Shown here: positions 43,330-53,969 of the stretch, piece after piece
How positions within the stretch are numbered: position 1 is the stretch's first letter
Layout: each line of letters starts with the position of its first letter
Source: Fortiea contorta PCC 7126
GTDB lineage: Bacteria > Cyanobacteriota > Cyanobacteriia > Cyanobacteriales > Nostocaceae
Direction of reading: 5' to 3'
Assembly (NCBI RefSeq): GCF_000332295.1
Contig: NZ_KB235931.1
Span: 124,001 to 188,000, forward strand
DNA length: 64,000 bases
Translations under genes and position numbers: made by a program
The notes under the pieces: generated by a model
Seen by the model: the letters and a program-made list of their open reading frames with translations, nothing else
The model's database searches: none
Told to the model about the DNA's origin: nothing

Positions 43330-43505
43330 TGAGGAAACAGGGAACAGGGAACGATAAAGTGTGTCGTTTAGGCGCTTTGATTAGTTACCTGTTAGTTTGC
43401 TCTCTCTACCTTTGAGTTTGAGTCTCCCGCACATAGGCGATATGCGTTGATAGGGATTTAAATCCCTCCCTATCCCCTAATCCCTATCCCCTAATCCCCG
43501 TTCCC
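43330..43505. repeat. STRR pair in inverted arrangement
   Basis: GAAACAGGGAACAGGGAACG at 43333-43352 is answered by TCCCTATCCCCTAATCCC and CCCCGTTCCC arrays at ~43464-43504. Opposite base-skew arms thus flank a ~110-bp core. A small palindrome AGGGATTTAAATCCCT lies at ~43452. The gap 43181-43622 has no gene that I can support. Confidence 0.7.
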
Positions 43506-43622
43506 TCTAAATTTGTGTGATGTGGAACAAGTGTTAAGGGTGCTTACGTTTAGTAACGTAATTTTGCTTTTTCGTGCCCACCTAATTTATACTGACTAAA
43601 CCCCGTTATTTCTCTGGCTTGA

Positions 43623-44096
43623 GTGCGAATAATTTATACTAGTGCCCTATTGATGATGCTTTGGGGATGTGCGACATCTAGTTTCAATGCTTCTGCTTTG
43701 ACATGGAAAACTTACAACAATTCTCGGTATGATTTTGAGTTTCCATACCCCAGTAATTGGACTTCCTTAACAGCCCCAGAGAACGCTGACGGAATTGTTT
43801 TGGTGTCACCGCCAAAAAACACGGTGGAGATTCGCTCTTGGGCGGGTAATCGACTACCGGAGTCGTTGAGCAAGGATGGTAAAGTCAAAACCACAACCAA
43901 TCCTAATTTTCGGACTGTTCAAGGTGTATCAGGAGTGCTGGTGGTGGAAGTAGATCAGCAGGTAAGTTCAATGACACTGACACTAACTCAGGGTCAAGTT
44001 AAATACTACTGGCAGGGGCGAAGCCGGAGCCAAGAATTTTCAGATTATTACAATTTGTTTTACTATATTGCCCAACAGTATCGGATTTACCACTAA
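43623..44096 (+). CDS. Putative lipoprotein, unknown function
   Basis: A 157-residue protein with a short lipoprotein signal (IIYTSALLMMLWGC, lipobox LWGC at residue ~16), so it should be a membrane-anchored periplasmic protein. The mature part contains YDFEFPYPSNWTSLTAPENA and GIVLVSPP, a pattern seen in PsbP/Mog1-like folds of secreted cyanobacterial proteins. The assignment to that fold is tentative. The start is GTG without a clear ribosome-binding site; internal ATGs would destroy the signal. It lies 102 bp before sqdB. Confidence 0.7.
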   Translation: MRIIYTSALLMMLWGCATSSFNASALTWKTYNNSRYDFEFPYPSNWTSLTAPENADGIVLVSPPKNTVEIRSWAGNRLPESLSKDGKVKTTTNPNFRTVQGVSGVLVVEVDQQVSSMTLTLTQGQVKYYWQGRSRSQEFSDYYNLFYYIAQQYRIYH

Positions 44097-44186
44097 AAGA
44101 TTAAATATTGAATTACTCAGCAGTTTCTCCCTTTTGATAGTTGAGAGGTGAAACAATGCTGCATAGATTTAGCTATCAGCGAGTAA

Positions 44187-45353
<1,167 letters not shown>

Positions 45354-45414
45354 TCTGTTTGTTATTTGTCTCATCTTTCCATGTTTGATGTCAGCAGATC
45401 ATGATCGACTAAGT

Positions 45415-46548
45415 ATGAGAATTGCGCTATTTACTGAAACTTTTTTGCCGAAGATTGATGGAATTGTCACTCGCCTATGTTACACGATTGAGCATTTGCA
45501 GCGTGATGGAAACCAAGTTTTAGTGATTGCGCCTAGTGGTGGGGTCGCTGAGTACAAGGGGGCCAGGGTTTATGGTGTGTCTGGTTTTCCCCTACCGCTA
45601 TATCCAGAGTTAAAGATTGCTTTACCTAGACCCGCTATTGGTTCCGTGCTCGAAGAGTTTCAAGCGGATATTATTCATGTTGTTAATCCAGCGGTTTTGG
45701 GGTTAGCTGGTATATTTTATAGCAAAATGTTGAATATTCCCCTTGTGGCATCTTATCATACCCATTTACCTAAATATCTACAACACTATGGTTTGCAGTC
45801 ACTAGAAGGGCTGCTGTGGGAGTTACTCAAAGCTGGTCACAATCAAGCAACTTTGAATCTTTGTACTTCCACTGCCATGATTGAAGAACTGACAGCACAT
45901 GGGATTAAAAGGCTGTATTTGTGGCAAAAAGGGGTGGATACAGAATTATTTCACCCACAACTAGCTAGTGTATCCATGCGATCGCATTTATCGCAAAATC
46001 ATCCAGAGAGTCCCTTGTTGCTATATGTAGGAAGGTTGTCAGCAGAAAAAGAAATTGAGCGGATGAGGGCTATTTTAGAAGCAATTCCCGCAGCGCGGTT
46101 AGCATTGGTAGGTGATGGCCCCCACCGCCAAGCACTCAAAGAACACTTTCATGGTACAAACACCTATTTTGTCGGTTATCTCACAGGACGTGAGTTAGCT
46201 TCGGCTTTTGCTAGTGCAGATGTGTTTATTTTTCCTTCTCGTACAGAGACGTTAGGATTAGTTTTATTAGAAGCGATGGCTGCAGGTTGTCCAGTTGTCG
46301 CCGCACGTTCAGGAGGAATTCCCGATATAGTCACAGATGGAGTGAATGGGTACTTGTTCGAGCCTGGAGAACAATTGAGTATGAGTGATAGTGGAGCGAT
46401 CAAAGCAGTGATGAATCTTTTACAACATCAGCAAAAACACCATACCATGCGTGAGAACGCCCGTCTAGAAGCCGAAAAGTGGGGATGGGCAGCTGCTACC
46501 CAGCAGTTACAGAATTATTATCATAAAGCAATTTCTGTTCACAATTAG
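45415..46548 (+). CDS. sqdX: SQDG synthase SqdX (sulfoquinovosyltransferase)
   Basis: A GT4-family glycosyltransferase that transfers sulfoquinovose from UDP-sulfoquinovose to diacylglycerol. The start at ATG 45415 gives 377 residues and begins directly with the conserved MRIALFTETFLPKIDGIVTR. An earlier frame opening at 45307 overlaps sqdB and is not needed. GT-B features are LLYVGRLSAEKEIERMRAIL and the donor-site motif PSRTETLGLVLLEAMAAGCP with its EX7E glutamates, then VAARSGGIPDIV. Context with sqdB makes the assignment strong. Confidence 0.94.
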   Translation: MRIALFTETFLPKIDGIVTRLCYTIEHLQRDGNQVLVIAPSGGVAEYKGARVYGVSGFPLPLYPELKIALPRPAIGSVLEEFQADIIHVVNPAVLGLAGIFYSKMLNIPLVASYHTHLPKYLQHYGLQSLEGLLWELLKAGHNQATLNLCTSTAMIEELTAHGIKRLYLWQKGVDTELFHPQLASVSMRSHLSQNHPESPLLLYVGRLSAEKEIERMRAILEAIPAARLALVGDGPHRQALKEHFHGTNTYFVGYLTGRELASAFASADVFIFPSRTETLGLVLLEAMAAGCPVVAARSGGIPDIVTDGVNGYLFEPGEQLSMSDSGAIKAVMNLLQHQQKHHTMRENARLEAEKWGWAAATQQLQNYYHKAISVHN

Positions 46549-46578
46549 CACTATAGCAATTCCCAGTTACATGAGGTA

Positions 46579-46620
46579 GACCCTAGCTAGACTCTAGCCC
46601 CTAGTTCCTAGCCCCTAACC
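46579..46620. repeat. STRR heptamers (CCCCTAG/CCTAGCC)
   Basis: CTAGCCCCTAGTTCCTAGCC and CCTAACC form a short heptamer array in the gap between sqdX and the cyclase gene. Confidence 0.7.
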
Positions 46621-46736
46621 GCAACAAAATGTACCATCATAAAAAGAGAAACGCCATATAAATTTTAGGAAGTGCCAACTTTAGCATTAAATGATATGTG
46701 GAAGGAAAAATCTAACATCAAGAAGTTAAAATCACC

Positions 46737-49457
46737 ATGACACTTCCTAGCCCTGGTAGCGTATTGGCTACGTTAACTGAATTAACTCAAGTTAACCGTA
46801 CCCAAGCCCTACTGCGTCGCGTGAAAGACCTTTCGGTTAATGAATTTGTCTGTTTACTTGACTTTATTACGGCTGAGTTTCAGCAATTCTTAAGAGCGAT
46901 TGAATTGATCAATAATGAAGCTCTAGAAACCATGTTAGAGAAGGTGCTAGAAGCGATTACACTCAAAATTGGTCAAATTCTCCAAGCACAAAACACAGCT
47001 ATTTTTCTAGTAGATTACGACAAAAACCAACTGTGGTCAAAAGTTCCCCAAGATAACACTCAAAAATTCTTAGAAATTCGCACACCAATTACAGTTGGTA
47101 TTCCTGGTCATGTCGCTAGTACAGGTCAATATTTAAATATAGCAGAAGCTGCTACCCATCCTCTATTTAGCCCAGAATTAGAAAAACAATTGGGCTATAA
47201 AATGCGTAATATTTTATGTATGCCAGTGATGAGTAGTAAAAACCAGACTGTAGCCGTAGTGCAACTGGCAAATAAAACTGGAAATATTCCTTTTAATGTT
47301 GATGATGAGGAACGGTTCCGAGATTTTGCCGCTTCCATTGGCATTATATTAGAAAGCTGTCAATCTTTTTATGTGGCGGCTCGTAATCAGCGAGGGGCGA
47401 CAGCTTTGTTACGGGCGACTCAAACCCTAGGACAAAGTTTAGATTTAGAAGCTACTTTGCAGATTGTGATGGAGCAAGCACGAATTTTAATGCAAGCAGA
47501 CCGCAGCACGCTATTTTTATATCGCAAAGAAATGAGGGAACTCTGGACAAAAGTAGCTGCAGCGGCTGATGATTCAAAAATGATGGAAATTCGTATTCCC
47601 TCCAACCGAGGAATTGCTGGTTATGTGGCTTCAACTGGGGAAGCAGTGAATATCCCCGATGCTTATAAAGACCCTCGCTTCGACCCCACTACAGATAACA
47701 AAACTGGATATTTTACTCGAAATATTTTATGTTTACCTGTCTTCAATTCTGCTAATGAATTAATTGGCGTGACACAGTTAATTAATAAACAGCAAGGTAG
47801 TTTTACTGCTTCTGATGAAGAATTCATGCGGGCTTTTAATATTCAAGCTGGAATTGCTTTAGAAAATGCTCGTTTATTTGAAAATGTTTTATTAGAAAAG
47901 CAATATCAAAAAGATATCCTCCAGAGTTTATCAGATGCAGTAATTTCTACAGATATGGAAGGTCGAATCGTCACAATTAATGATGCGGCTCTGGAATTAT
48001 TGGGTTGTCCCTTGGGAGAAACTAATAGCAAAAATAATAAGCATTTATGGGAACAGAATTTAATTGGGCGATTGGTTTGGGAGGTTGTCCCAATTGAAAA
48101 TCTGCAAATGCGCTTGGAAGATAGTTTAAAAGTGGGAGCGAGACATTATGTCCCAGAACAGAGTTTAACAGTGGGACTGTATCAAGTGATGAGTGCTGAG
48201 TATCAAGTGGTGAATGGAAATGAGAATTTAGGAAAAGATAATTTTTGTTCATCACCGCTAGAGTCAGATGCTCGTCATCCGAGCGAGTCTCACCGAAATC
48301 GCCGCAGCTTTGGGCATCATAGCAACAAGCGATCGCTCCCACAACGAGAACTTTTATACACATCTGGTTCTTCAATTTTAGTAGTGCGCGATCGCTCTAA
48401 TCCAGATGTATTTATTCCTTGGAATCAACCCCTCACCCCCCAGTCGGAATTTTTAAGAGCGAGTGAGGTACAGCAATTAGAACGCAGCATGAATCTCACC
48501 GTTAATCCCCTAACTAACCCAGAAGGAGGTGTGCGGGGTGGTTTGGTGGTTTTGGAAGATATTAGCCAAGAAAAGCGGTTGAAAACCACCATGTATCGCT
48601 ACCTCACACCCCATGTCGCTGAACAGGTGATGGCTTTGGGGGAAGATGCTTTGATGGTAGGTGAGCGCAAGGAAGTGACTATTCTATTTTCTGATATTCG
48701 CGGTTACACCACTCTGACAGAAAGTCTGGGCGCGGCTGAAGTAGTATCGCTGCTCAATCAGTATTTTGAGACAATGGTAGAAGCAGTGTTTAACTACGAA
48801 GGCACCTTAGATAAATTTATCGGTGATGCTTTAATGGCCGTGTTTGGTGCGCCATTACCCTTGACAGAAAATCATGCTTGGCGCGCGGTACAAGCAGCAT
48901 TAGATATGCGCCAAAGGCTAGCAGAATTTAATCAGCGACGGATTATCCAAGCGCAACCACAAATCCGGATTGGGATTGGGATTAGCTCTGGGGAAGTGGT
49001 TTCTGGTAACATTGGTTCCCACAAGCGGATGGATTACACCGTGATTGGCGATGGTGTGAATTTAAGTTCGCGTTTAGAGGGTGTGACTAAAGAGTATGGA
49101 TGTGATATTATTTTAAGTGAATTTACTTATCAGTTGTGCAGCGATCGCATTTGGGTACGTGAATTAGATAAAATTCGCGTCAAAGGCAAACATCAAGCGG
49201 TAAATATCTACGAACTAATAAGCGATCGCACCACTGCCCTAGATGCTGCCACCGAGGAATTTTTGCTGTATTATCAGCATGGGCGCGCTGCTTATTTAGC
49301 AAGCGAATTTAGTCAGGCGATCGTCCACTTCACAGCAGCTAAACGGATCCGACCTACAGACCAAGCTGTCAAAATTCACCTAGAACGTGCTCATAATTAC
49401 CGACAAACACCACCTCCAGATTCCTGGGATGGTGTGTGGGCGATGATTGCGAAGTGA
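46737..49457 (+). CDS. GAF-GAF-PAS class III adenylate cyclase (CyaB-like)
   Basis: A 906-residue cytoplasmic signalling enzyme that should make cAMP. Order: N-terminal region, GAF-A (~75-215), GAF-B (~230-385), PAS (~395-600), class III catalytic domain (~640-830), C-terminal TPR-like helices. Metal-site Asp is in TILFSDIRGYTTL. The substrate-specifying Lys is in LDKFIGDALM, with Thr in MDYTVIGDGVN, as in Anabaena CyaB1. GAF motif NKTGYFTRNILCLPV is the NKFDE-like cyclic-nucleotide signature. The PAS domain contains a low-complexity insertion (residues ~485-540) that looks repeat-derived. Known CyaB1/B2 proteins are about 860 residues; the insertion explains the extra length. Confidence 0.93.
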   Translation: MTLPSPGSVLATLTELTQVNRTQALLRRVKDLSVNEFVCLLDFITAEFQQFLRAIELINNEALETMLEKVLEAITLKIGQILQAQNTAIFLVDYDKNQLWSKVPQDNTQKFLEIRTPITVGIPGHVASTGQYLNIAEAATHPLFSPELEKQLGYKMRNILCMPVMSSKNQTVAVVQLANKTGNIPFNVDDEERFRDFAASIGIILESCQSFYVAARNQRGATALLRATQTLGQSLDLEATLQIVMEQARILMQADRSTLFLYRKEMRELWTKVAAAADDSKMMEIRIPSNRGIAGYVASTGEAVNIPDAYKDPRFDPTTDNKTGYFTRNILCLPVFNSANELIGVTQLINKQQGSFTASDEEFMRAFNIQAGIALENARLFENVLLEKQYQKDILQSLSDAVISTDMEGRIVTINDAALELLGCPLGETNSKNNKHLWEQNLIGRLVWEVVPIENLQMRLEDSLKVGARHYVPEQSLTVGLYQVMSAEYQVVNGNENLGKDNFCSSPLESDARHPSESHRNRRSFGHHSNKRSLPQRELLYTSGSSILVVRDRSNPDVFIPWNQPLTPQSEFLRASEVQQLERSMNLTVNPLTNPEGGVRGGLVVLEDISQEKRLKTTMYRYLTPHVAEQVMALGEDALMVGERKEVTILFSDIRGYTTLTESLGAAEVVSLLNQYFETMVEAVFNYEGTLDKFIGDALMAVFGAPLPLTENHAWRAVQAALDMRQRLAEFNQRRIIQAQPQIRIGIGISSGEVVSGNIGSHKRMDYTVIGDGVNLSSRLEGVTKEYGCDIILSEFTYQLCSDRIWVRELDKIRVKGKHQAVNIYELISDRTTALDAATEEFLLYYQHGRAAYLASEFSQAIVHFTAAKRIRPTDQAVKIHLERAHNYRQTPPPDSWDGVWAMIAK

Positions 49458-49506
49458 TTAACGCTCAACATCTCCAAATTAAAGCTTTGAGAAATTGAGC
49501 AACCTC

Positions 49507-49782
49507 TCAATCTGAAGATTGATCTGGATCGCTGTTAAAAGGATCCTCTCCGATTTTCAGTTGTTTCTTTGTTTGTTTTAAATGCTTCCAAAGAGCTTTG
49601 ATTTGCTCATAGGCCTCATCAGGCGGTAACTTTCCCCCAGTTTCTAAGTTACATATATAACTTACTTTCTGAGCAAATTCTTGTAGATTAGCATTAAATA
49701 CTAAATTCTCTGGCTTTACTTGACCATAGTAGCGCCCCCGAGGATAGAGAAAATCATCTTTGTTCACTATTGTTCTCTCCAC
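49507..49782 (-). CDS. Small conserved cyanobacterial protein (DUF7219-like)
   Basis: A 91-residue soluble protein with no signal or membrane segment. The pattern NKDDFLYPRGRYYGQVKPEN, then LVFNANLQEFAQKVSYICNL and ALWKHLKQTKKQLKI, is like a small conserved cyanobacterial family that I recall as DUF7219; the number is from memory. Function is unknown. It is convergent with the cyclase gene, 49 bp away. Confidence 0.68.
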   Translation of the reverse strand: MERTIVNKDDFLYPRGRYYGQVKPENLVFNANLQEFAQKVSYICNLETGGKLPPDEAYEQIKALWKHLKQTKKQLKIGEDPFNSDPDQSSD

Positions 49783-50428
49783 TTATTCAACTTTCTCCCG
49801 TCTTTAGACTTGAAGCTGAACATTAGCAATTTTCATCCTTCCGTCGAAGCGGGAGCAATCAGATCAATCTGTCTCCCATCGGTTTTTAGGTGAATTTATT
49901 TAGTTCTAGCTTTCACAAAACAGCACAAGGCGTAAAATTCCAGAACAGCGAATATACAAGCGAATTTATGGCAAAATTGGCAAACAGAGGGTAGTTTAAT
50001 CGCCCCTAGATTGCCAATCTACTTTATTTTAGACGATCCTTTATCTAAAAAACTGACTCTCATTAAGTCTCAACTGAAACTCCATAGCAGAAGGCAGGAG
50101 GTAAAAACATCACAATTCCTGACATCCACACCTTCAAAATCTCTTCACCCATACTTCAATTGCTATACTTGTAAAGTATCAGAGTATACTATTTTTTCTG
50201 TTGCTAAAAATTAACTGCTAGAAACAGCAATTTTAATTACTCTATAAAAAAATAATTTTTTAGGCGGACTCAATCATCTAGCGAAGGAAATTGTTCCTAA
50301 CCACTCATTAGTAGTGATTTTTCGCCACCAAACTATAGTTTACTAACTAATGGCTAATAACTGAAGATAAAATGGTTTTGCCGAAAAAAACCAAAGCTGC
50401 CCATCAACTGTAAATCCTACCTCCTGCC
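49783..50428. other. Long intergenic region, no gene supported
   Basis: A hairpin at 49851-49877 (GGGAG...CTCCC, with an inner CAGA/TCTG stem) is followed by ATCGG and five T on the plus strand. No plus-strand gene ends just before it, so it could terminate a small RNA. The remainder is AT-rich and contains runs such as AAAAAAATAATTTTTT near 50247. An open frame at 50011-50214 lacks a start signal and family resemblance. Confidence 0.4.
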
Positions 50429-51166
50429 ATGTCTGTTCATTCCAAGCTATACGAAGGCAAAGCAAAAATTCTCTACGCAACCGACGCTCCTGAAGTTTTG
50501 TTAGCTGATTTTAAAGACGATGCTACTGCTTTTAATGCCCAGAAGCGCGGCAGCATTATCGGCAAAGGAGCTATAAATTGCACCATATCTAGTCGTTTAT
50601 TTCAACAATTAGAAGCAGTTGGGATTAAAACTCACTTTATCGATAGCCCAGCGCCGAATCAAATGCGGGTAAAAGCGGTAAAAATTTTGCCAATAGAAGT
50701 CGTGGTGAGAAATATTGCCGCTGGTAGTTTGTGTCACCAAACAGGATTACCAGTGGGTACAGTTTTGAAACAACCTTTGGTAGAGTTTTATTACAAAAAT
50801 GATCAACTAGGAGATCCACTGTTGACACGCGCTCGCCTCTACTTAATGGAACTAGCAACTGCGGAACAAGTTGAGACAATTACTCATCTTGCATTGCAAA
50901 TCAATGAATTTTTGACTAATTTCTGGCAGCAGTGCGGGATTACCCTAGTGGACTTCAAACTAGAATTTGGCTTGGACTCACAACAGCAAGTGCTTCTAGC
51001 CGATGAAATTAGTCCCGACACCTGTCGCCTGTGGGATACTGCAGAACCAGACTCTAATCGCCGCGTGCTAGACAAAGACCGCTTTCGTCGTGACTTAGGA
51101 AACGTAGAGGATGCTTACCAGGAGGTTTTACAAAGAGTGCTGCAAGTGGTAGATAGTAAAAATTAA
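50429..51166 (+). CDS. purC: SAICAR synthetase (phosphoribosylaminoimidazole-succinocarboxamide synthase)
   Basis: Condenses CAIR with aspartate in purine synthesis. The 245-residue protein has all the family marks: KLYEGKAKILYATD at the ATP site, FKDDATAFNAQKRG, EVVVRNIAAGSLCHQTGLPV, GDPLL, LVDFKLEFG and LADEISPDTCRLWD. Length is normal for a bacterial PurC. It precedes the outer-membrane/lipid A genes with a ~200-bp gap and probably has its own transcript. Confidence 0.98.
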   Translation: MSVHSKLYEGKAKILYATDAPEVLLADFKDDATAFNAQKRGSIIGKGAINCTISSRLFQQLEAVGIKTHFIDSPAPNQMRVKAVKILPIEVVVRNIAAGSLCHQTGLPVGTVLKQPLVEFYYKNDQLGDPLLTRARLYLMELATAEQVETITHLALQINEFLTNFWQQCGITLVDFKLEFGLDSQQQVLLADEISPDTCRLWDTAEPDSNRRVLDKDRFRRDLGNVEDAYQEVLQRVLQVVDSKN

Positions 51167-51372
51167 ATGGGAACGGGGAGAAATATCTAATACCCTATTG
51201 ACTCAAATCAAGCCATTGCCTTGATTTGGTTGCAAGTTGTGGCAGGTAGCGCGGTAAAATCGCCCAAGAGACTGACTCCCTTGTTTGTCCAATCCCCAAC
51301 CCCTGAGAAAGTTTACATAAGAGTATTATTGCCTTGTGACGGTGTGTGGAAGTGAAGAGGAATTTAAATAAA

Positions 51373-53682
51373 ATGCGTTTATCTCCTTTATTGGTAGCAG
51401 CAGTTGCAGTTGCAGCCCCATTGAGTGGTTCGCTGAGTGCAAATGCTCAAACCGCTGACAATTCAAATCAAACAACAGAAATCTTTCCATCGGTAGCAAA
51501 TCAGCCGCCGATTAGTGAGCAGCTTAAATCCGCCGCTAACTCTTCTAACTCAGCAGGTGCACAGTTCCTGACAGGATTGCATTCACCAGCAATCACCGAA
51601 TTCTCTAAATTATCTACCCAATTACCAGCGACAGCGACGCCGCTAAAGACTGCACAAACTCCCCCAGTCAACCCCAGACCAGCGCCCGCAGTTCCCCCCG
51701 CAGGTAATCAGCAACCCGCGCCGCAACCGAACGTGACTCCCGCAGTTCCCCCTGCAGGTAATCAGCAACCCGCGCCGCAACCGAATCCAGGAGTCACGCC
51801 ACCAGGAACAACAACACCAACAGATGAACCCCGTGTACTAGTGTCAGAAGTGTTAGTTAGATCCGAGACAGGACAACTATCACCAGAACTAGAAAACCAA
51901 GTCTACAGAGCCATTCGGACTCAGCCAGGAAGGACAACTACCCGCTCCCAACTGCAAGAAGACATCAACGCTATTTTTGGTACTGGCTTCTTCTCCAACG
52001 TCCAAGCATCACCAGAAGATACCCCCTTGGGCGTGCGCGTGAGTTTTGTCGTCCAGCCCAACCCAGTTTTGACCAAAGTACAAATAGAAGCCAACCCAGG
52101 AACAGATGTTGCTTCCGTACTCCCTGCGAAAACTGCAGATGAAGTCTTCAGTTCCCAATATGGCAGCATCCTCAATTTACGAAACCTACAAGAAGGCATC
52201 AAGCAGTTAACTAAACGCTATCAAGACCAAGGTTACGTACTAGCGAACGTGGTTGGCTCACCCAAAGTCTCCGAAAATGGAGTCGTCACCCTCCAGGTAG
52301 CTGAAGGGGTGGTAGAAGACATTCGAGTCCGATTCCGCAACAAAGAAGGACAAGAGACAGACGAAAAAGGACAACCAATCCGGGGACGCACCAAAGACTA
52401 CATAGTTACACGGGAATTAGAGTTAAAAAAAGGACAAGTATTTAACCGCAACATCATCCAAAGAGACTTGCAACGGGTATTTGGACTGGGTTTATTTGAA
52501 GACGTGAATGTCTCCCTTGATCCAGGTAGCGACGCCAGCCGGGTGAATGTAGTAGTAAATGTGGCTGAACGCAACAGTGGATCTATCGCCGCTGGGGCAG
52601 GGATTAGCTCCGCTAGCGGGTTATTTGGTACCATCAGTTATCAACAGCAAAACCTGGGCGGTAGAAACCAGAAATTAGGCGCAGAATTACAAGTAGGGGA
52701 ACGAGAACTATTATTTGACCTCCGCTTCACAGATCCTTGGATTGGTGGCGATCCCAACCGCACTTCCTACACAGCGAACTTATTCCGCCGTCGCTCGATT
52801 TCCTTAATTTTTGACGGCAAAGATAAGAATATTCAAACCCTTGCAGATGAGCCAAATCCCACCGGAGGCGATCGCCCCCGCATCGTCCGCCTAGGAGGTG
52901 GGATCACCTTCACCCGCCCCCTCTCAGGTAATCCCTACCAAAATGCCGAATGGACAGCTTCAGCCGGCTTGCAATATCAACGAGTTTCTGCTAGGGATGG
53001 TGATGGTAACGCCAGAACCAAAGGAACAGTATTTGAAAATGGTGCCCCCAGAATTGAAAATGGTCAGCGCGTAGAAGTGCCCTTAACTCAGTCAGGGACA
53101 GGCGACGACGACTTGATTTTATTGCAACTAGGAGCACAACGCGATCGCCGTAATAATCCTTTACAACCCACCAGCGGTTCTTATCTCCGCTTTGGCGTTG
53201 ACCAGTCAGTACCCATAGGCTCAGGTAATATTTTCCTGACCAGATTACGCGGTAGCTACAGTCAATACATCCCCGTCAAGTTAATTAGCTTCAGCAAAGG
53301 AGCACAAACCCTAGCATTTAACCTCCAAGGAGGAACAGTCCTAGGAGACTTACCCCCCTACGAAGCCTTTACCTTAGGCGGTAGCAACTCCGTCCGTGGT
53401 TACCAAGAAGGAACTTTAAGCAGTGGACGCTCTTATGTACAAGCATCCGTTGAATATCGCTTCCCAGTATTTTCAGTAGTCAGCGGCGCCCTCTTTTTCG
53501 ATTATGGTAGCGATTTAGGCAGTAGTACCAGAGCAGCCCAAGTGCTGAATAAAAATGGCAGTGGCTACGGCTATGGTGTTGGCGTCCGCGTACAATCACC
53601 ACTAGGGCCAATTCGCATCGACTACGGTATCAACGATGACGGAGATAGCCGAATTAACTTTGGGATTGGCGAAAGATTTTAA
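51373..53682 (+). CDS. bamA: Omp85/BamA-family outer membrane assembly protein
   Basis: Core subunit for inserting beta-barrels into the outer membrane. From ATG 51373 the protein has 769 residues; AGAGG lies about 12 bases upstream. A GTG at 51346 would add nine residues. It begins with a signal peptide (LLVAAVAVAAPLSGSLSANA). A Pro-rich linker with two copies of AVPPAGNQQPAPQPN follows. Three POTRA domains come next, as usual for cyanobacterial Omp85 (VLVSEVLVRSETGQL; VLTKVQIEANPG; VEDIRVRFRNKEGQ). The 16-strand barrel has VRGYQEG and a C-terminal aromatic (GIGERF). Confidence 0.95.
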   Translation: MRLSPLLVAAVAVAAPLSGSLSANAQTADNSNQTTEIFPSVANQPPISEQLKSAANSSNSAGAQFLTGLHSPAITEFSKLSTQLPATATPLKTAQTPPVNPRPAPAVPPAGNQQPAPQPNVTPAVPPAGNQQPAPQPNPGVTPPGTTTPTDEPRVLVSEVLVRSETGQLSPELENQVYRAIRTQPGRTTTRSQLQEDINAIFGTGFFSNVQASPEDTPLGVRVSFVVQPNPVLTKVQIEANPGTDVASVLPAKTADEVFSSQYGSILNLRNLQEGIKQLTKRYQDQGYVLANVVGSPKVSENGVVTLQVAEGVVEDIRVRFRNKEGQETDEKGQPIRGRTKDYIVTRELELKKGQVFNRNIIQRDLQRVFGLGLFEDVNVSLDPGSDASRVNVVVNVAERNSGSIAAGAGISSASGLFGTISYQQQNLGGRNQKLGAELQVGERELLFDLRFTDPWIGGDPNRTSYTANLFRRRSISLIFDGKDKNIQTLADEPNPTGGDRPRIVRLGGGITFTRPLSGNPYQNAEWTASAGLQYQRVSARDGDGNARTKGTVFENGAPRIENGQRVEVPLTQSGTGDDDLILLQLGAQRDRRNNPLQPTSGSYLRFGVDQSVPIGSGNIFLTRLRGSYSQYIPVKLISFSKGAQTLAFNLQGGTVLGDLPPYEAFTLGGSNSVRGYQEGTLSSGRSYVQASVEYRFPVFSVVSGALFFDYGSDLGSSTRAAQVLNKNGSGYGYGVGVRVQSPLGPIRIDYGINDDGDSRINFGIGERF

Positions 53683-53722
53683 GATTGGGCATTGGGGATA
53701 GAGCATTGGGCATTACTCTTTT

Positions 53723-53958
53723 CTAGCCCCTAATCCCTAGCCCCTAATCCCCTGCTCTTGCTAATTTTTACATTTACCTCAATACTGTTCAAATAAGAGC
53801 CAGTCCTCAGATAAAGTTTTGCGTATACCCAGACGCACAACACCAGCTGGTTAATAAATGAGGTAATTTCATCCTAGCCTGCGGCAAGCCGCCTTACAGG
53901 CGTCTACAGACTTCAGACTTCAGATTTCAGATTTCAGACTTCAGACTTCATCCTTCAG
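53723..53958. repeat. Two STRR arrays between bamA and lpxC
   Basis: CTAGCCCCTAATCCCTAGCC-type units lie at 53723-53753. Seven CTTCAGA/TTTCAGA heptamers lie at ~53909-53958. The second array ends only about ten bases before the lpxC start, so it sits where the ribosome-binding site would be. Confidence 0.8.
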
Positions 53959-53969
53959 TCAAAGTGCCC

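Noticed and set aside
43452-43467. AGGGATTTAAATCCCT considered as part of a tRNA arm
   Set aside because: There is no acceptor, anticodon or T-loop structure around it; it is a plain palindrome within an STRR region.
50011-50214. 67-residue open frame before purC
   Set aside because: It has a TTG start, no ribosome-binding site and a composition unlike the neighbouring genes.
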